This document shows, piece by piece, positions 8,957 to 19,186 of a stretch of DNA of 64,000 nucleotides; positions within the stretch are counted from its first letter, which is position 1; the number at the start of each line of letters is the position of its first letter. This stretch comes from Grammothele lineata (lineage: Eukaryota > Basidiomycota > Agaricomycetes > Polyporales > Polyporaceae): NCBI GenBank assembly GCA_002150815.3, contig NDFF03000129.1, forward strand, positions 62,001 to 126,000, read 5' to 3'. Under the pieces are notes generated by a model. That model ran no database searches and was not told the DNA's origin. It worked only from the letters and a program-made list of their open reading frames with translations. Both the position numbers and the translations under genes were made by a program.

Positions 8957-10891
8957 ATGGATCGCGACGAGGCCGTCACGACGATTCGTCTACTCTCACT
9001 TCGCCTCCACTCCGTCTTGCAGAACAAACGAATCCCTCGCGACAGGAAGGAAGACCGAGAGTTGTCGCTTTTCAACCATCTCTCCACGATGCTTGATACT
9101 GGCTGCCGTCCTGAGCGCGTCCCTGCTGTCACCGGTGAAATGACTCAAGACTCTGCGCTCGCGACTGTCGTCGTCTCATCTGACTTTAACGATCACGCGC
9201 AAGTGGCCTCGCCGTACACGGTTATCTCGATCACACCTAGTCGTATATCGCCACAGAGCCTGGATAATCCATCCATGTGAGTTGTGCCCTATATAGCTAT
9301 GGATGCCTACACATACTCGCACATACTGCTGTGCTAAAAAAGGGACCAACCTGATTTCAAGGAGCACCTTTCCGACGTGGCTGGCATTCTTGGCCTCCTT
9401 AGTCCGCGGTCCCAAATCTCTCTCTCCTCCCTTCAACGCTGGCTTGTCGTCCGATGCAGTAAGAAGATAAAGGAGCGGTTTCGCGTTCGCGCTAAAGGCT
9501 GGTCCAAGATGCCTTGGGAAGTCATGAAGGACTGGAAGGGCCCGATGCCGGACGAGATCATTGAATCATCCTGGATCGATATATCGACGAATGCGATGAC
9601 ATATCTCCCTCTCACTACCCTTCCCCGCGATGGCGAAAACGTCCTACTCGACCGCGACACCGTTCAGAAGTGGATTGTCGGTCTCGGCAAACTCCTATCC
9701 CTCGCTCATGACCTGTACGCGAAAAACGACATGGATTCGCTATTCCGCCTCCATACCCTCTTAACCGGAGCATTCTTCCTGTTGGACCTGCCCCAAATTC
9801 GGAAAATACTGTGTGACACGCCGTCGCTTGTGAGAGACTTCGATGGCGCGCAGTTCCGACAATCGCGATCGCAGTATTACTCATCTTCTAATAGATGCAA
9901 GGCTTCCACGCATTCCAGAAGATAAGACAAATCCGGATGAGGACCTAGGCACGTTGTGACTTACACTACACCCCTGAATTCAATGTTCACGGTCTTCTCG
10001 CAGACACTTTGCCAGAGCCGGGGGAGTCGACGGGAGCCTACGTGTTAAGGAATGTTCAAACACTTGTAGCCTGGCACGCAGCAGCGCACGCCGCTGTCCG
10101 CTTTTTCAAGTCCAGCCCCCGGGTCCCCCATATCCGCCTCGTCGAACTCGCGGACCATTCTTCCGAAGCGATCATAGACATTAAGAAGAATGGCCGCGCG
10201 ATAGTCGATTCTTTGAAGAAGGAGATCGCCCATTTGTACACCCATGCAGCTGGAAACGAGGCTGAGCCTCTCTACGACTGGATTGAGGACCGCTGCAAAG
10301 TCCCTCGAGCTGACGAGGCGATTCGTCCCTTGCGAGTGCACGCTGAAGCAGGCCTAATGGCCTTACTGAAGAAGGCGCAGGGGTCTCCGCCTCTCGGAAG
10401 TCACGTGGACGAAGGGGGAATGGTACGTGGTGTGCCTATTTGCGTAGCCTGCTTCATGTTTCGTTTCTCTTCGCAGCCGGATTTCTTCTCGGAGATGCAG
10501 AATCGCGCTATCGGCGTCAGCAAGAAGTGCTGTTACATGTGCTACCTGCTCAAGCAGTGCATGTTCGACGATGCTGGCAGTGCGTACTTGCCTACGCGCC
10601 TTTGATGTCCATGCTCAACTTAAAATTTGAGGTTCTCGGATGAGCCTCCGCCTCCCAGGCAGCCATGGGCACGTTTTCCCGTGGGATCCTCCCTCATTTG
10701 GTGTTCCTGACAATGTTCTTGCCTCGATGGCTACGAGACTTCGCAAAGAGATCATCAAGTGCGCCATCGACGAGGCGCCTCGCCGAAAGGACCAAAGCCA
10801 GCAGTCATCTCCTACCTCGGTGCCCAAAGATCCAAAGGACACTCTCAGCGCCTCTCTATCCGCCGCGGATATATCCATCAACTTCGACTAG
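8957..10891 (+). CDS. OTT_1508-type deaminase-like protein
   Basis: Six exons (8957-9276, 9343-9810, 9854-9948, 10004-10422, 10477-10579, 10659-10891) sum to 1638 nt, 545 aa. The C-terminal half carries LRVHAEAGLMALLKKA and, one exon later, SKKCCYMCYLL. This HAE plus CxxC spacing is the zinc-binding pattern of the deaminase fold, in the fungal form of the OTT_1508-like family. After it comes HGHVFPWDPPSFGVP and a low-complexity tail. The N-terminal half (MDRDEAVTTIRLLS..., SWIDISTNAMTYLPL, SITHLLIDARLPRIPEDK) matches no domain I know. No signal peptide or membrane segment. Substrate unknown; fungal members are uncharacterised to my knowledge. Two introns are odd: one of 43 nt (9811-9853) and one with a GC donor (9949-10003). 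Both are needed to keep the frame. Confidence 0.82.
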
Positions 10892-11361
10892 GTCCCCAAA
10901 TGGTCTCTACCGGGAGCGCGATGTGCTGTGCGCACTCGCTGGATGCGCATAGACTTCGAGCCCTATGCACCGTAGTTCTCAATGCAACCGATAGCGTAGT
11001 GTCACTCCCTTCGACGAGATACTAACACTGCGGCGGGACGAGAATTATGTTGGGGAAAGAATCTAAGAAGCATGCCGTGTCAGAATTTTGAATATGTTGG
11101 AACATTTTGGAGGAGTACACACTTAAAGTAGGTCTCCCGCGGAAATTTCGTACAGAACTTCCAATTGTGTGCGAGATCGTCGGCGCGATCGCGTCCTCGA
11201 CGGGCCCGTGCGGGCCGTCTTCCCGTAGACACGTGGTGTAGCTTGTGCTTATTTGTTTTGTGGCTCTGCGCCGCTACACTCGGAGTCGGACTGTTGGAGT
11301 ACTCTGCCACCAACTTGCTCATTAGCGCTCATTCTCCTCGACAGTGTCCTCTTCTCCAGCC
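10892..11361. other. Spacer upstream of the Sde2 gene
   Basis: 3' end of the deaminase-like gene and promoter/5' leader of the next gene. A pyrimidine-rich tract (about 11325-11361) immediately precedes the Sde2 ATG. No coding exon supported. Confidence 0.5.
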
Positions 11362-12283
11362 ATGTCGACTTCCGTTCTCATCTCCACATTTGCTCCTTTC
11401 TCTACTCTTGCGCTCTCTGTCTCCTCCGAGACCTCTTTCGGCGAACTCTACCAGCTCCTCGCCGACCGCTACCCCGCCTTGCCCCTCCACTCTGATGCCG
11501 CCGACCTCGTCCTTACTCCCACTTCGGGTCCTGTCCCGGATGCACATACCCCTCTCTTGGGCCTTTTGGACGAGGAAGACAGGCATGCCAACAGCCTGAT
11601 CTCCCTCCGACTCGTCCCCAGGCTTCGTGGAGGCAAAGGTGGTTTCGGTTCCCAGCTTCGTGCCGCAGGAGGTCGTATGAGCAGCCAGAAGACGAGTAAC
11701 AACGACTCGTGCAGGGATCTCAGCGGCAGGCGTCTTAGCACCATCAAGGAGGCCAAGAAGTACGTCCACTTATCCATGACCTTTCCCCTCGTCGCTCACA
11801 ATTTGTTTCAGATTGGCCGATTACATCGAGAGCGAGCCGCTGCGCAAGAAAGCTCATCAGGAGGCTCAGAGGGCTAAACTCGAGGCTCTCGAGAAGAAGC
11901 TCGGCATCACCCCGGGTGCCGGCCCCTCGACTACTGATCCTCTCGCCGGAAAGAAGCACCGTCTAGAGGATACCGAGTACATCGAGCAGAGCAGGGAGCT
12001 TGTGGATAATGTTAAGAGTGCCGTTTCAGTTGGTGAGTACGACACGATACAAACCGTTTATGTTCGCCACTCACCACACCAATGTCGTCTAGCTATGCTG
12101 AAGAAGAAGAAGAAGGCGAAGACGTCCCACAGCCCTCCCGCAGAGTCTGCCTCCACTGCCGCTGCAGCAACAGGGAAAGCTATGGATGCGGCCTCTGCGG
12201 CGACAGAGAAGGTGCTGGAGTCCCCGGTAACCCTTCCTGTTGTTGCAGCCGCTGCAGTCGTCGTCGGAGTGGCGAGTGCTTGA
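11362..12283 (+). CDS. SDE2: Sde2 splicing/telomere-silencing factor with N-terminal ubiquitin-like fold
   Basis: Exons 11362-11759, 11812-12032 and 12093-12283 give 269 aa. An N-terminal ubiquitin-like segment (about residues 1-93) ends LVPRLRGG and is directly followed by [13 protein letters not shown]. This is the conserved Sde2 processing site: in fission yeast a deubiquitinase cuts after GG, and the Lys-starting product joins the spliceosome. Next come [19 protein letters not shown] and a charged helix, then [19 protein letters not shown], a KKKKK cluster and an Ala-rich C-terminus. Roles known for the family are splicing of selected introns, telomeric silencing and genome stability. The Ala/Val C-terminal tail ([13 protein letters not shown]) is hydrophobic, which is unusual, but it ends cleanly at a TGA. 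Confidence 0.93.
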
Positions 12284-12574
12284 GCAGGTACCGTGTCCCT
12301 CTTATGTATGTATGTTGTAAGAGGGTTCAGTGAAGTGGAATTGTACGGAAATTCGAGGCAGTTCGCACCACGAAAACATGATTACGGCAATGAAGTGTAG
12401 TATCGGAGCGACAGACTACCTGCCTGCTGCATTTCGGCCGCGTATTAGCTCACGCGGTTAGTAGTCTAGCAGCTGACCCTCGCACGCCATCAGCCACTTT
12501 CCCTATAATTTCTCGCCGAACGCGCATTCCGCTACCCAGCTCTGAACCCAGCCCGACCCCTTGGTTTACGACCC

Positions 12575-15415
12575 ATGCGTACTCTTCTTGCTCTTTCCTC
12601 GCTCGCGCTGTACGGCGTCGCTATCGCCCAAGGTGTAGGCAACCCGACGTCGAATCTTTCTTTCCATGCTGTCTCGGGTGACAACGACAACTACTTTCTT
12701 CGAGACACCCTTTCAAGCGCACAGCTCCTGCTGACTAGTCCAAATAGCACGGCCTCTGCGCGACGTCTAGTCGTTGCGCTCCCAGCTGGTAACTCCGGTG
12801 CACTCGTCTATTTCCTTCCGGCAAACCTCGAAGGGAATTCAACTCTCAACATTAGTCTCGTAGAAGACTCGCTGAAAACTACGTCCGCGGACTATTCGAA
12901 CTTCGGTGTAGAAGCAAATCTAGTTTTCGATCAGAATGCGACACTCGGAGTCACTATCATTGGCGCGGTCCGAGCCATGCGAGGTGGCTTACCACATGTA
13001 CTTGCGAGAATATCAAGCTGACCCCGTCCTTTTAGACTACGTTGAGGGCGGGGGCACGATGAACAGCATCTTCAACTACACGCTTGCGGAGTTTAACGAG
13101 ACCTCAGTACGCCTACACAGGCAGTGGATCAACACCACCTCCCCGACGTCCTCCGGTTCCTACGGCGCCGACTTGTGGTTAACAATCCCCCCGGAGAGCT
13201 CCGCTCGCCTCTCAGCTAGTAACGAGTCGTCAAACTCGCCTACTGTGGATATCGTGGTACCTCAAGACGCCTCCAACGCTCTCGTCAACGTAGCCGTCAT
13301 AACGAACGAAACGAGTCTCACCGGTCTCGACACGCAGCAACTCTTCCTGCCTCCGGATACAAACAGCTCTCAGGCGCTGCAACAGGTTTTGCAAGGTCTC
13401 GCGGATGGCAATAGCTCGGCAGCACAGCAGGTGTGTACTTAGCTGGCTGAGACTCCTTGTGAGATAGCCCTTTAATGCCTCATCGGGGTAATCATTAGGT
13501 TTCATTCCTGACATACCAGGACAAGTTCACGGCTGGAGGGTGGAGATTCTTGACCGTATGTACCCAGATTCTGCGAAGTACGCGATTTCTCATGTTGACA
13601 ATGCGTGCGTTGTAGTACTTCGGGCGTGATTCTCTCATTGCTCTGCGCCTGTTGATGCCCGTGCTTACGCCGGAGGCCATCGAAGCAGCGCTTGGAGCTG
13701 TTATCGAGCGAACGAACGTCACCGGTGCTCTGTGCCATGAAGAAACCATTGGTGAGCAAAGTTCTCAAGCGTCTGACCGATGAGATTAAGCCACTCTGCA
13801 TAGGGGACTACGCCTCCTTTGTGGGTAGCCTAGACGATACTACTGCGCGCAACTCTGAGTCCATTTCCAGATTAACATTCAAAACGGTCGCCCTGACTTA
13901 GGCAGTCAACCGTTCTATGACTACAAGGTGAGTTAGCCGAAATCTGTATAGCATGCTACATTATGCTCATGAGAACGTCTAGATGATCGACACAGGCATG
14001 CGCACATTGTAATCTACAATCAAGCCGACTAACACTTCTCCTCAGATCTCCTGCTCCTGCCAGCCATCAGCCACTATCTGTTAGAGCTTCCGCAGGGGGC
14101 CGAACGCGCTTCTACCTTCCTCTCACGCAATGCGACGTTGCAAAACGGCACATACGCCGAGATCCTCAACCGGTAAGGTTACACTGTCCTCCCTTATTGC
14201 AGCCTTGTTGACAAAACGCAGGACCATCCACTACAACCTCGATCGGGCGACGCCTTTCGCCAAAGACCCCATCGTCTTGAATCTCATAGGCCTCCGACCG
14301 GGACAGCCAGTCGGCAACTGGCGCGACAGTAACGAGGGGCTTGGGTTCGGCTTCTACCCCTTTGACGTCAACTCTGCGTTGGTCCCCGCCTCCCTCCGTG
14401 CTACGCAAGCCCTCGCCCAGGCGGGTTTTCTCGACTTTGCCCAAGTCAATGAATCGGCGGTCGACGAAGTCGCGAGCGTGTGGGAGCTCGACGCCCCCGC
14501 GCTTTTCGAGGTTGTCGTGGATGGCGCGACGGCGGAGGCGCGCCTGGAGCATTTCGTACAAGCTGCGAACCTGAGCGACGCACTACTTGCCAATGGGACG
14601 AGCGGTTCTAACGTATCGTTCTACGCCCTCTCGCTCATGGAGGATGGGTCGCCGGTGGAGGTCCTGAACTCGGACGTCGGGTTCAATCTTGTCTACGGAA
14701 CGAACGTATCGCGCGGATTCTTGCAGCATGTCATTGATGCACTCCAGCCATATCCTCAGGGTAGGTGGTCTGCTGTATTATGAAAAGTGGGACTGAGAAC
14801 GGCCACCTTAAACCTCCACAGGATTACTTACTGACGTCGGCATGGTTGTATCCAATCCGGCGTACGACTCTAATGCTACTCTCGTAAACGTGCTCGGCCG
14901 TGCCGCATACCACGGAACTGTCGTGTGGTACGCTCCTTTCTACACACTTTACTCTCCTCTCGTCTGAAATCTGATGCTCCTGCCAGGTCTTTCCAGCAGG
15001 GGCTAATGGCGAGCGGCCTAGCACGCCAACTCAGCTTCTGCTCGCCGAACGACACGACCACAGTCGACACGAACGCAGCGCCATCCTCACCCCCATCATG
15101 GTGCTCTGACGTCACTTTCGTGCAGGAGTTGCGGGACGCGCAGACGAGGCTATGGACGTCCATTCGGGGTGCACAGAGCGGTACGTCCGACACCCTCTCG
15201 ATAGGACGGCTTTCAGTCAGAAAACCGTATGCTCATTGCCCACTGCAGAAATATTCTCGGAAGTGTGGTCCTACTCCTTCGACAACGCAACGAACAAGTT
15301 CGAGGTCGCCGATCTCGCACGCCTAAGCGGGAGCGTGGAATCGGACGCTATCCAGCTATGGTCATACGGCTTTCTGGGTTTGGTGGATCCAACGGCAAAC
15401 GGGACTGCGACTTAA
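12575..15415 (+). CDS. Secreted six-hairpin glycosidase-superfamily protein (debranching-enzyme-like)
   Basis: Multi-exon gene starting with signal peptide MRTLLALSSLALYGVAIAQG. An N-terminal beta-rich half has many N-glycosylation sequons (NLSF, NST, NTT, NETS). A catalytic-like half reads GGWRFLTYFGRDSLIALRLLMP, LCHEETIGDYASF, QPFYDYKMIDTDLLLLP, ATPFAKDPIVLNLIGL, NSALVPASLRATQALAQAG, TDVGMVVSNPAYD, GTVVWSFQQGLMASGLARQL and ELRDAQTRLW. GRDSL and the following acidic residues resemble the (alpha/alpha)6 barrel of amylo-1,6-glucosidase-type enzymes. HEET and DTD are candidate catalytic acid regions. Exons include 12575-12983, 13036-13430, 13520-13555, 13616-13751, 13804-13820, 13871-13927, 13983-13995 and 14046 onwards. 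One intron (13996-14045) has a GC donor. The exact glycoside hydrolase family and substrate are unknown; secretion suggests an extracellular alpha-glucan or similar polymer. Confidence 0.78.
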
Positions 15416-15838
15416 CGGCATCTTCCTTGTAAGGCGTAGAACAGAGTACGGCGGAGGTAGCGGTCACTGAATACTGGTACTTTCTGTTTACATTGATCGC
15501 CTCGTTCTGTGGATCTACGAGACGCTGACAGACGTGGTTGCATGTCGGAAGGGGACCGATACTGATTATGCATTGCGACGAATATCAGTACCTCTGCGAC
15601 TAGTGGCACAACGAGTTCTGTGTGGCGCAGTGTGAACGTGTTGATGTCCGCGTCGGGATATAGACCAAGGTGCCGCCCAGCTTGTATTGGCTGATCAGAA
15701 CGGTTCGTATGGGGTTGTGGTGCAATGACTGCGGTCCATGTTTCTCCACCCATTCGAGAAGCTATATAGGTGGTATGCTCGACTAGATTAGCCAACCCGA
15801 ATCGTTGACTCTGGCTTCCCGTCTCTCGGATTCACGAA
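15416..15838. other. Spacer between glycosidase-like and Dabb genes
   Basis: Apparent 3' untranslated region and promoter. No supported coding exon or RNA gene on either strand. Confidence 0.5.
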
Positions 15839-16305
15839 ATGGGCACCGTCGTCAGATTCGCCGCAATGAAGTACGTCCCGGACATCACGCTCGAGCAGAG
15901 GCGATCCCTCTTGCAGCAACTCAAGCAGCTCTACGACAACGAGCACATCGCCCCAGGCGGTGCTTTTACAGGTGCGCCACCATGTAATACGTCGCGTCCA
16001 CGTACTTACAGCCTCACGAAATGACTGCTTTCGGGCTCGGTCATCTACAAACAGGCGGTCGGAACAATAACCCGGAGGGTTTTGATAAGGGGTACGACAT
16101 AGTCTTCACTGTGCGCTTCATGTCGCGCGAAGCGAGAGATAAATTCACGGACGACCCGCGGAATGTGGACTTCAGGGTGCGTGGAGTAGGCACGGGGGCG
16201 TGAACCATAGCGTTGACCCCAACGCTATCCTCGCAGTCGAAGAACGCGAAATTTGTGACGGATATAGTCTTGTACGACTTTGAAGAAAGGGACTGGGGCC
16301 ATTGA
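15839..16305 (+). CDS. Stress-responsive A/B barrel (Dabb) domain protein
   Basis: Three exons (15839-15971, 16055-16176, 16237-16305) give 107 aa. It reads MGTVVRFAAMKYVPDITLEQ, RRSLLQQLKQLYDN, GGAFTGGRNNNPEGFDKGYD, IVFTVRFMSREARDKFTDDP and FVTDIVLYDFEERDWGH. The alternation of strands and helices with the KGYD...VRF.S.EA...F...P core matches dimeric alpha-beta barrel (Dabb) proteins, about 100 aa long. These are small soluble proteins induced by stress in plants and fungi, sometimes polyketide cyclases. The second acceptor (16054) was chosen because it gives TGGRNNNPE. An ORF beginning at 16021 would put intron sequence into the protein. Catalysis cannot be inferred. Confidence 0.8.
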
Positions 16306-17112
16306 GAAAGCCTTGCCCGTGGAGAGTTCGTAACCAGTCGCCCGACACGGGGACACTCGGAGCCTTTGGATAATTACCTACACGGCGTACTCGTTCATCC
16401 CTGCCGCCCTCAAACACAAAATCCGCACCTCGATCCACGAATCCCAGATTGGGTGTGTAGGCTATATTGGGGTGCATTGTGGAGCCTAGTCTTGAGTCTA
16501 CCCTGCAAGAGATCACAAGTAATCAGCCTGAGCCTACCAAACTATGTACGGCATGATTTTTCCTTGAGAACTTCAAGAAGGCGCCGCTGTGTCTTTGTTC
16601 GGAGAGCACCTCGTTCATTCAGAGTCATCTTGGTACCGGTTCCCTGAAAGCTAGTTCGAGTTGAGGAATTCCTGAGCGCAGTATCGGAGTCATATCGTCG
16701 TTTACCCAATATCTTCGTGACGTGGGAAGGCTCGCGGTCATCGGCCGGGTGCCCTACAGACGAGTCAGCATGCGACAGGTGTTTCACTGCTTGTTTTCCT
16801 TCCACTAGTACTTCGTATGATCATTGTCGCTCAGATTTCGGGCAACTCCGTGCAGATCCTTTGATTTCACCCCGTGGCGGAGAATCATACTACCAGCTAC
16901 TTCCTCACAGACGATCGTACAGGTAAATAGCTCCTAATACTAACAAATCGTTACAACAGCGACGTATTCTCTACACGATAATCAGTCATTGCCCTTTTGG
17001 CTAGCCTAAAATCCTGTGCCATCATCTACTTCCGTCTCGTCAACTTCAGCCGCAATCCAGCTATTGATAGTCGTACAGTGGTCTTCGAGGTATTCGTTCG
17101 TTCACACCCACG
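16306..17112. other. Gene-free stretch before the truncated Swi1 copy
   Basis: About 800 bp with short random ORFs only. No exon with splice support, no repeat or mobile element recognised. Its right edge is the point where homology to the Swi1 gene begins (about 17115). Confidence 0.45.
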
Positions 17113-18980
17113 TCAATCTACGCTTGGGCCCGGAACCGGCCCACGTACAGTACCGCCAGGGATATAGCCGTTCAACCAAGCCTTGAACATAAAGTTGGCT
17201 TGTTGAACTTGGTTGATCATCTGCTTAACCCATTCCAGGGGCAGGAGGTACTTCGGCGGCCCCTGGCCAGCAAGCAGCTCGCGCTGCTGTTGGACGGCAT
17301 TGATCTAGAAAACGTCGTAAATGGATATGTTTGGAACTCGCAAAATAAAACACACCATGAGCAGCAACTTCCTGATCACGTCTTCCTTCATGCATACTGC
17401 AAAATGAGGCAGATTACGGTCGAGATCGACGACGAGACGATGGAGATTCTCGAGACTGGCGTTGTACTCCAAACGCTGTGCGTCAGGGATCTGGATCGGC
17501 TGGTCCGTAGATAGAGGATGATCTTTTCGAAGAGTTAGTATGCAGGCAAGGTGATGCGACGTAGAGACATACTCTCGTTCTCCTCCCGCAAGCGCTTCAC
17601 CATCTCGATCGCGGTCTGCGTCTGAAGGGCTGTCGGGCGATTGGGTCTGGCGCCCATCTGTGACTGCTGAGACTGATTGTTCGTTTGGAGCTGGTCAGGA
17701 GCAGTGTCGACCTGGGGCAGGCTTTGCCTGATGTTTGCCAAGTTGACAAAGTCATCTGGCTCTTCAAGCGTCTCATTGAGCTCGTCAAGCGTCGCCTTGA
17801 GCTCGTCGCGGTTACGATCGACCAGCTGGATGATGTGCGGTGCGAAGCCACGCTGCTGCATCTCTTCCACGGACATATTCGCGCATTGCACGATCTCCTC
17901 CATCAAACCCGGATCCCGCACATCGACCAATGTCTGAGGGGTTTTGGTAGTACCGTTCTGAGGGTAGACGTTGGTGTTTGGATAGGCGCTTGCAATCGGC
18001 AGCGCCATGAGCTGCGGCATCATGAGCCGCTTATGGATTATGGACCGACGCAAGAATTCCCGATCGAAGTCTTTCAGAAACTCGATGTAGACGCGTTGGA
18101 GATGCTGAGCCGATGCCGGACCAGGTTCTGTCTCGGTCTCAAACAAGCGGACGTAGCCTAGCCTTGCGCCAATCACGGGCCACAAGTCATTCTGACACAC
18201 CTGTGTGCCACGTCGACATGTCAATCGGAAAGACGTAGATGGCGAACTCTGTCCAGATAAACTCACCATCTTATAGGATCCTGCACTGATAACCTCGTAG
18301 TGCAACTGAGACAGGTCGATGTCGCGGCCTTCGAGGTTCAGCAAACTCCTGTCTTTGGGAGCATACTTCGAGCACCACGATTCGTAGTATATCTGAAAGA
18401 CCTCGTGTGGAAAAGGATGCACTTGGAGATTTCCAGTGAGTTGAGGTTGGCCTACTTGCCTGCTCGTAAAACCATGCCGAAGTTGGCAGCGAGCGGACGG
18501 TTCAAGTTGATACGATACGCCGAGGACAAAGATATTCACTTACGGATTTCTCGGGGTGTTGACATTTGCTTGACCGTTTGTCACCCCGCGGGCCAACAGC
18601 ATGGTTTTTGCCAACATCGCCCGCCGGATTTCAACCTCCTTCTGCGCCTGGCTGATCTCCGCCGCAAGCAGCTCGGACCCGAGAGGACCGCCCTGCTGGG
18701 CTTGCAGTGTCTTGAGCCGCCCCTCTGCCTCTTGGATACCATTGCGCAGTGAGCGAGCTTTCTCTTGCATCCAGGCGAGGTTTGGCCTCCGAGGCGGAAC
18801 GGCACCTTGAATTTGACCCTGCATTGACGCGTCTTGGACATTGTGAGGCGGGGTTTCTCCTTGTGACGGCTGAGAGGCGTCGTCCGGAGTGGCGCCGGGG
18901 TAGTAGGGCGCTACGGCGGAGTGTAGCATGTGTTGATTCAACTGCTCGGGGGCATCCATTTGAGGGGGAAGCTGAAGTTC
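17113..18980 (-). repeat. Segmental duplication partner of 59470-61650
   Basis: Same-orientation dispersed duplication. For example cttgggcccggaaccggccc occurs near 17122 and near 59473, and catgagcagcaacttc near 17355 and 59706, introns included. Order is collinear except that the block homologous to 61050-61175 lies at about 18840-18975, upstream of coiled-coil sequence homologous to 61430-61690. In the parent the relative order is the opposite. Confidence 0.85.
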
Positions 18981-19022
18981 TAGTGCTAAATAATCCGCGT
19001 ACTTGGTGGTAGGATAGCGCAC
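17113..19022 (-). CDS. Truncated and rearranged ARID/Swi1-like paralog
   Basis: Partial copy of the gene at 58299-62696. Five exons (18544-19022, 18267-18459, 17573-18200, 17356-17522, 17113-17304) sum to 1659 nt, 552 aa, with consistent phases. It contains the coiled-coil block RRPNLAWMQEKARSLRNG...LLAAEISQAQKEVEIRRAML. The ARID domain follows (YAPKDRSLLNLEGRDIDL, HYEVISAGSYKM | VCQNDLWPVIGARLGYV), then TALQTQTAIEMVKRLREEN, IQIPDAQRLEYNASLENL and the WVKQMINQVQQANFMFKAWL block. It stops at GPVPGPSVD, exactly where the parent continues with its Pro/Ala-rich acidic C-terminus. It lacks the parent's polyQ N-terminus. Three introns sit where the parent's do, so the copy arose from DNA, not mRNA. 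A fourth intron (18460-18543) is new. The start at 19022 is uncertain; an upstream exon is possible. Confidence 0.7.
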
Positions 19023-19186
19023 GGACTCCTGGCGGGATGGGGTGGAATGGGAAAAGTGGTATACTGCGCGGGGATACGCAGGTTATATAGTACGACGGAC
19101 GCCGAAGTCAATCTGACACGAGAACGCACAAATCGATCGCAGACAACGTTTGATGAGCGTATGGAAATGGGAGCAGAACCACTCAC

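Noticed and set aside
15412..15795. 127-codon reverse ORF after the glycosidase-like gene
   Set aside because: No motif, start context or splice sites; antisense of a 3' region.
17113..19022. Retro-copy (processed pseudogene) explanation for the Swi1 duplicate
   Set aside because: Introns homologous to those of the parent are present (for example 17305-17355 versus 59655-59705), so the copy was made from DNA.
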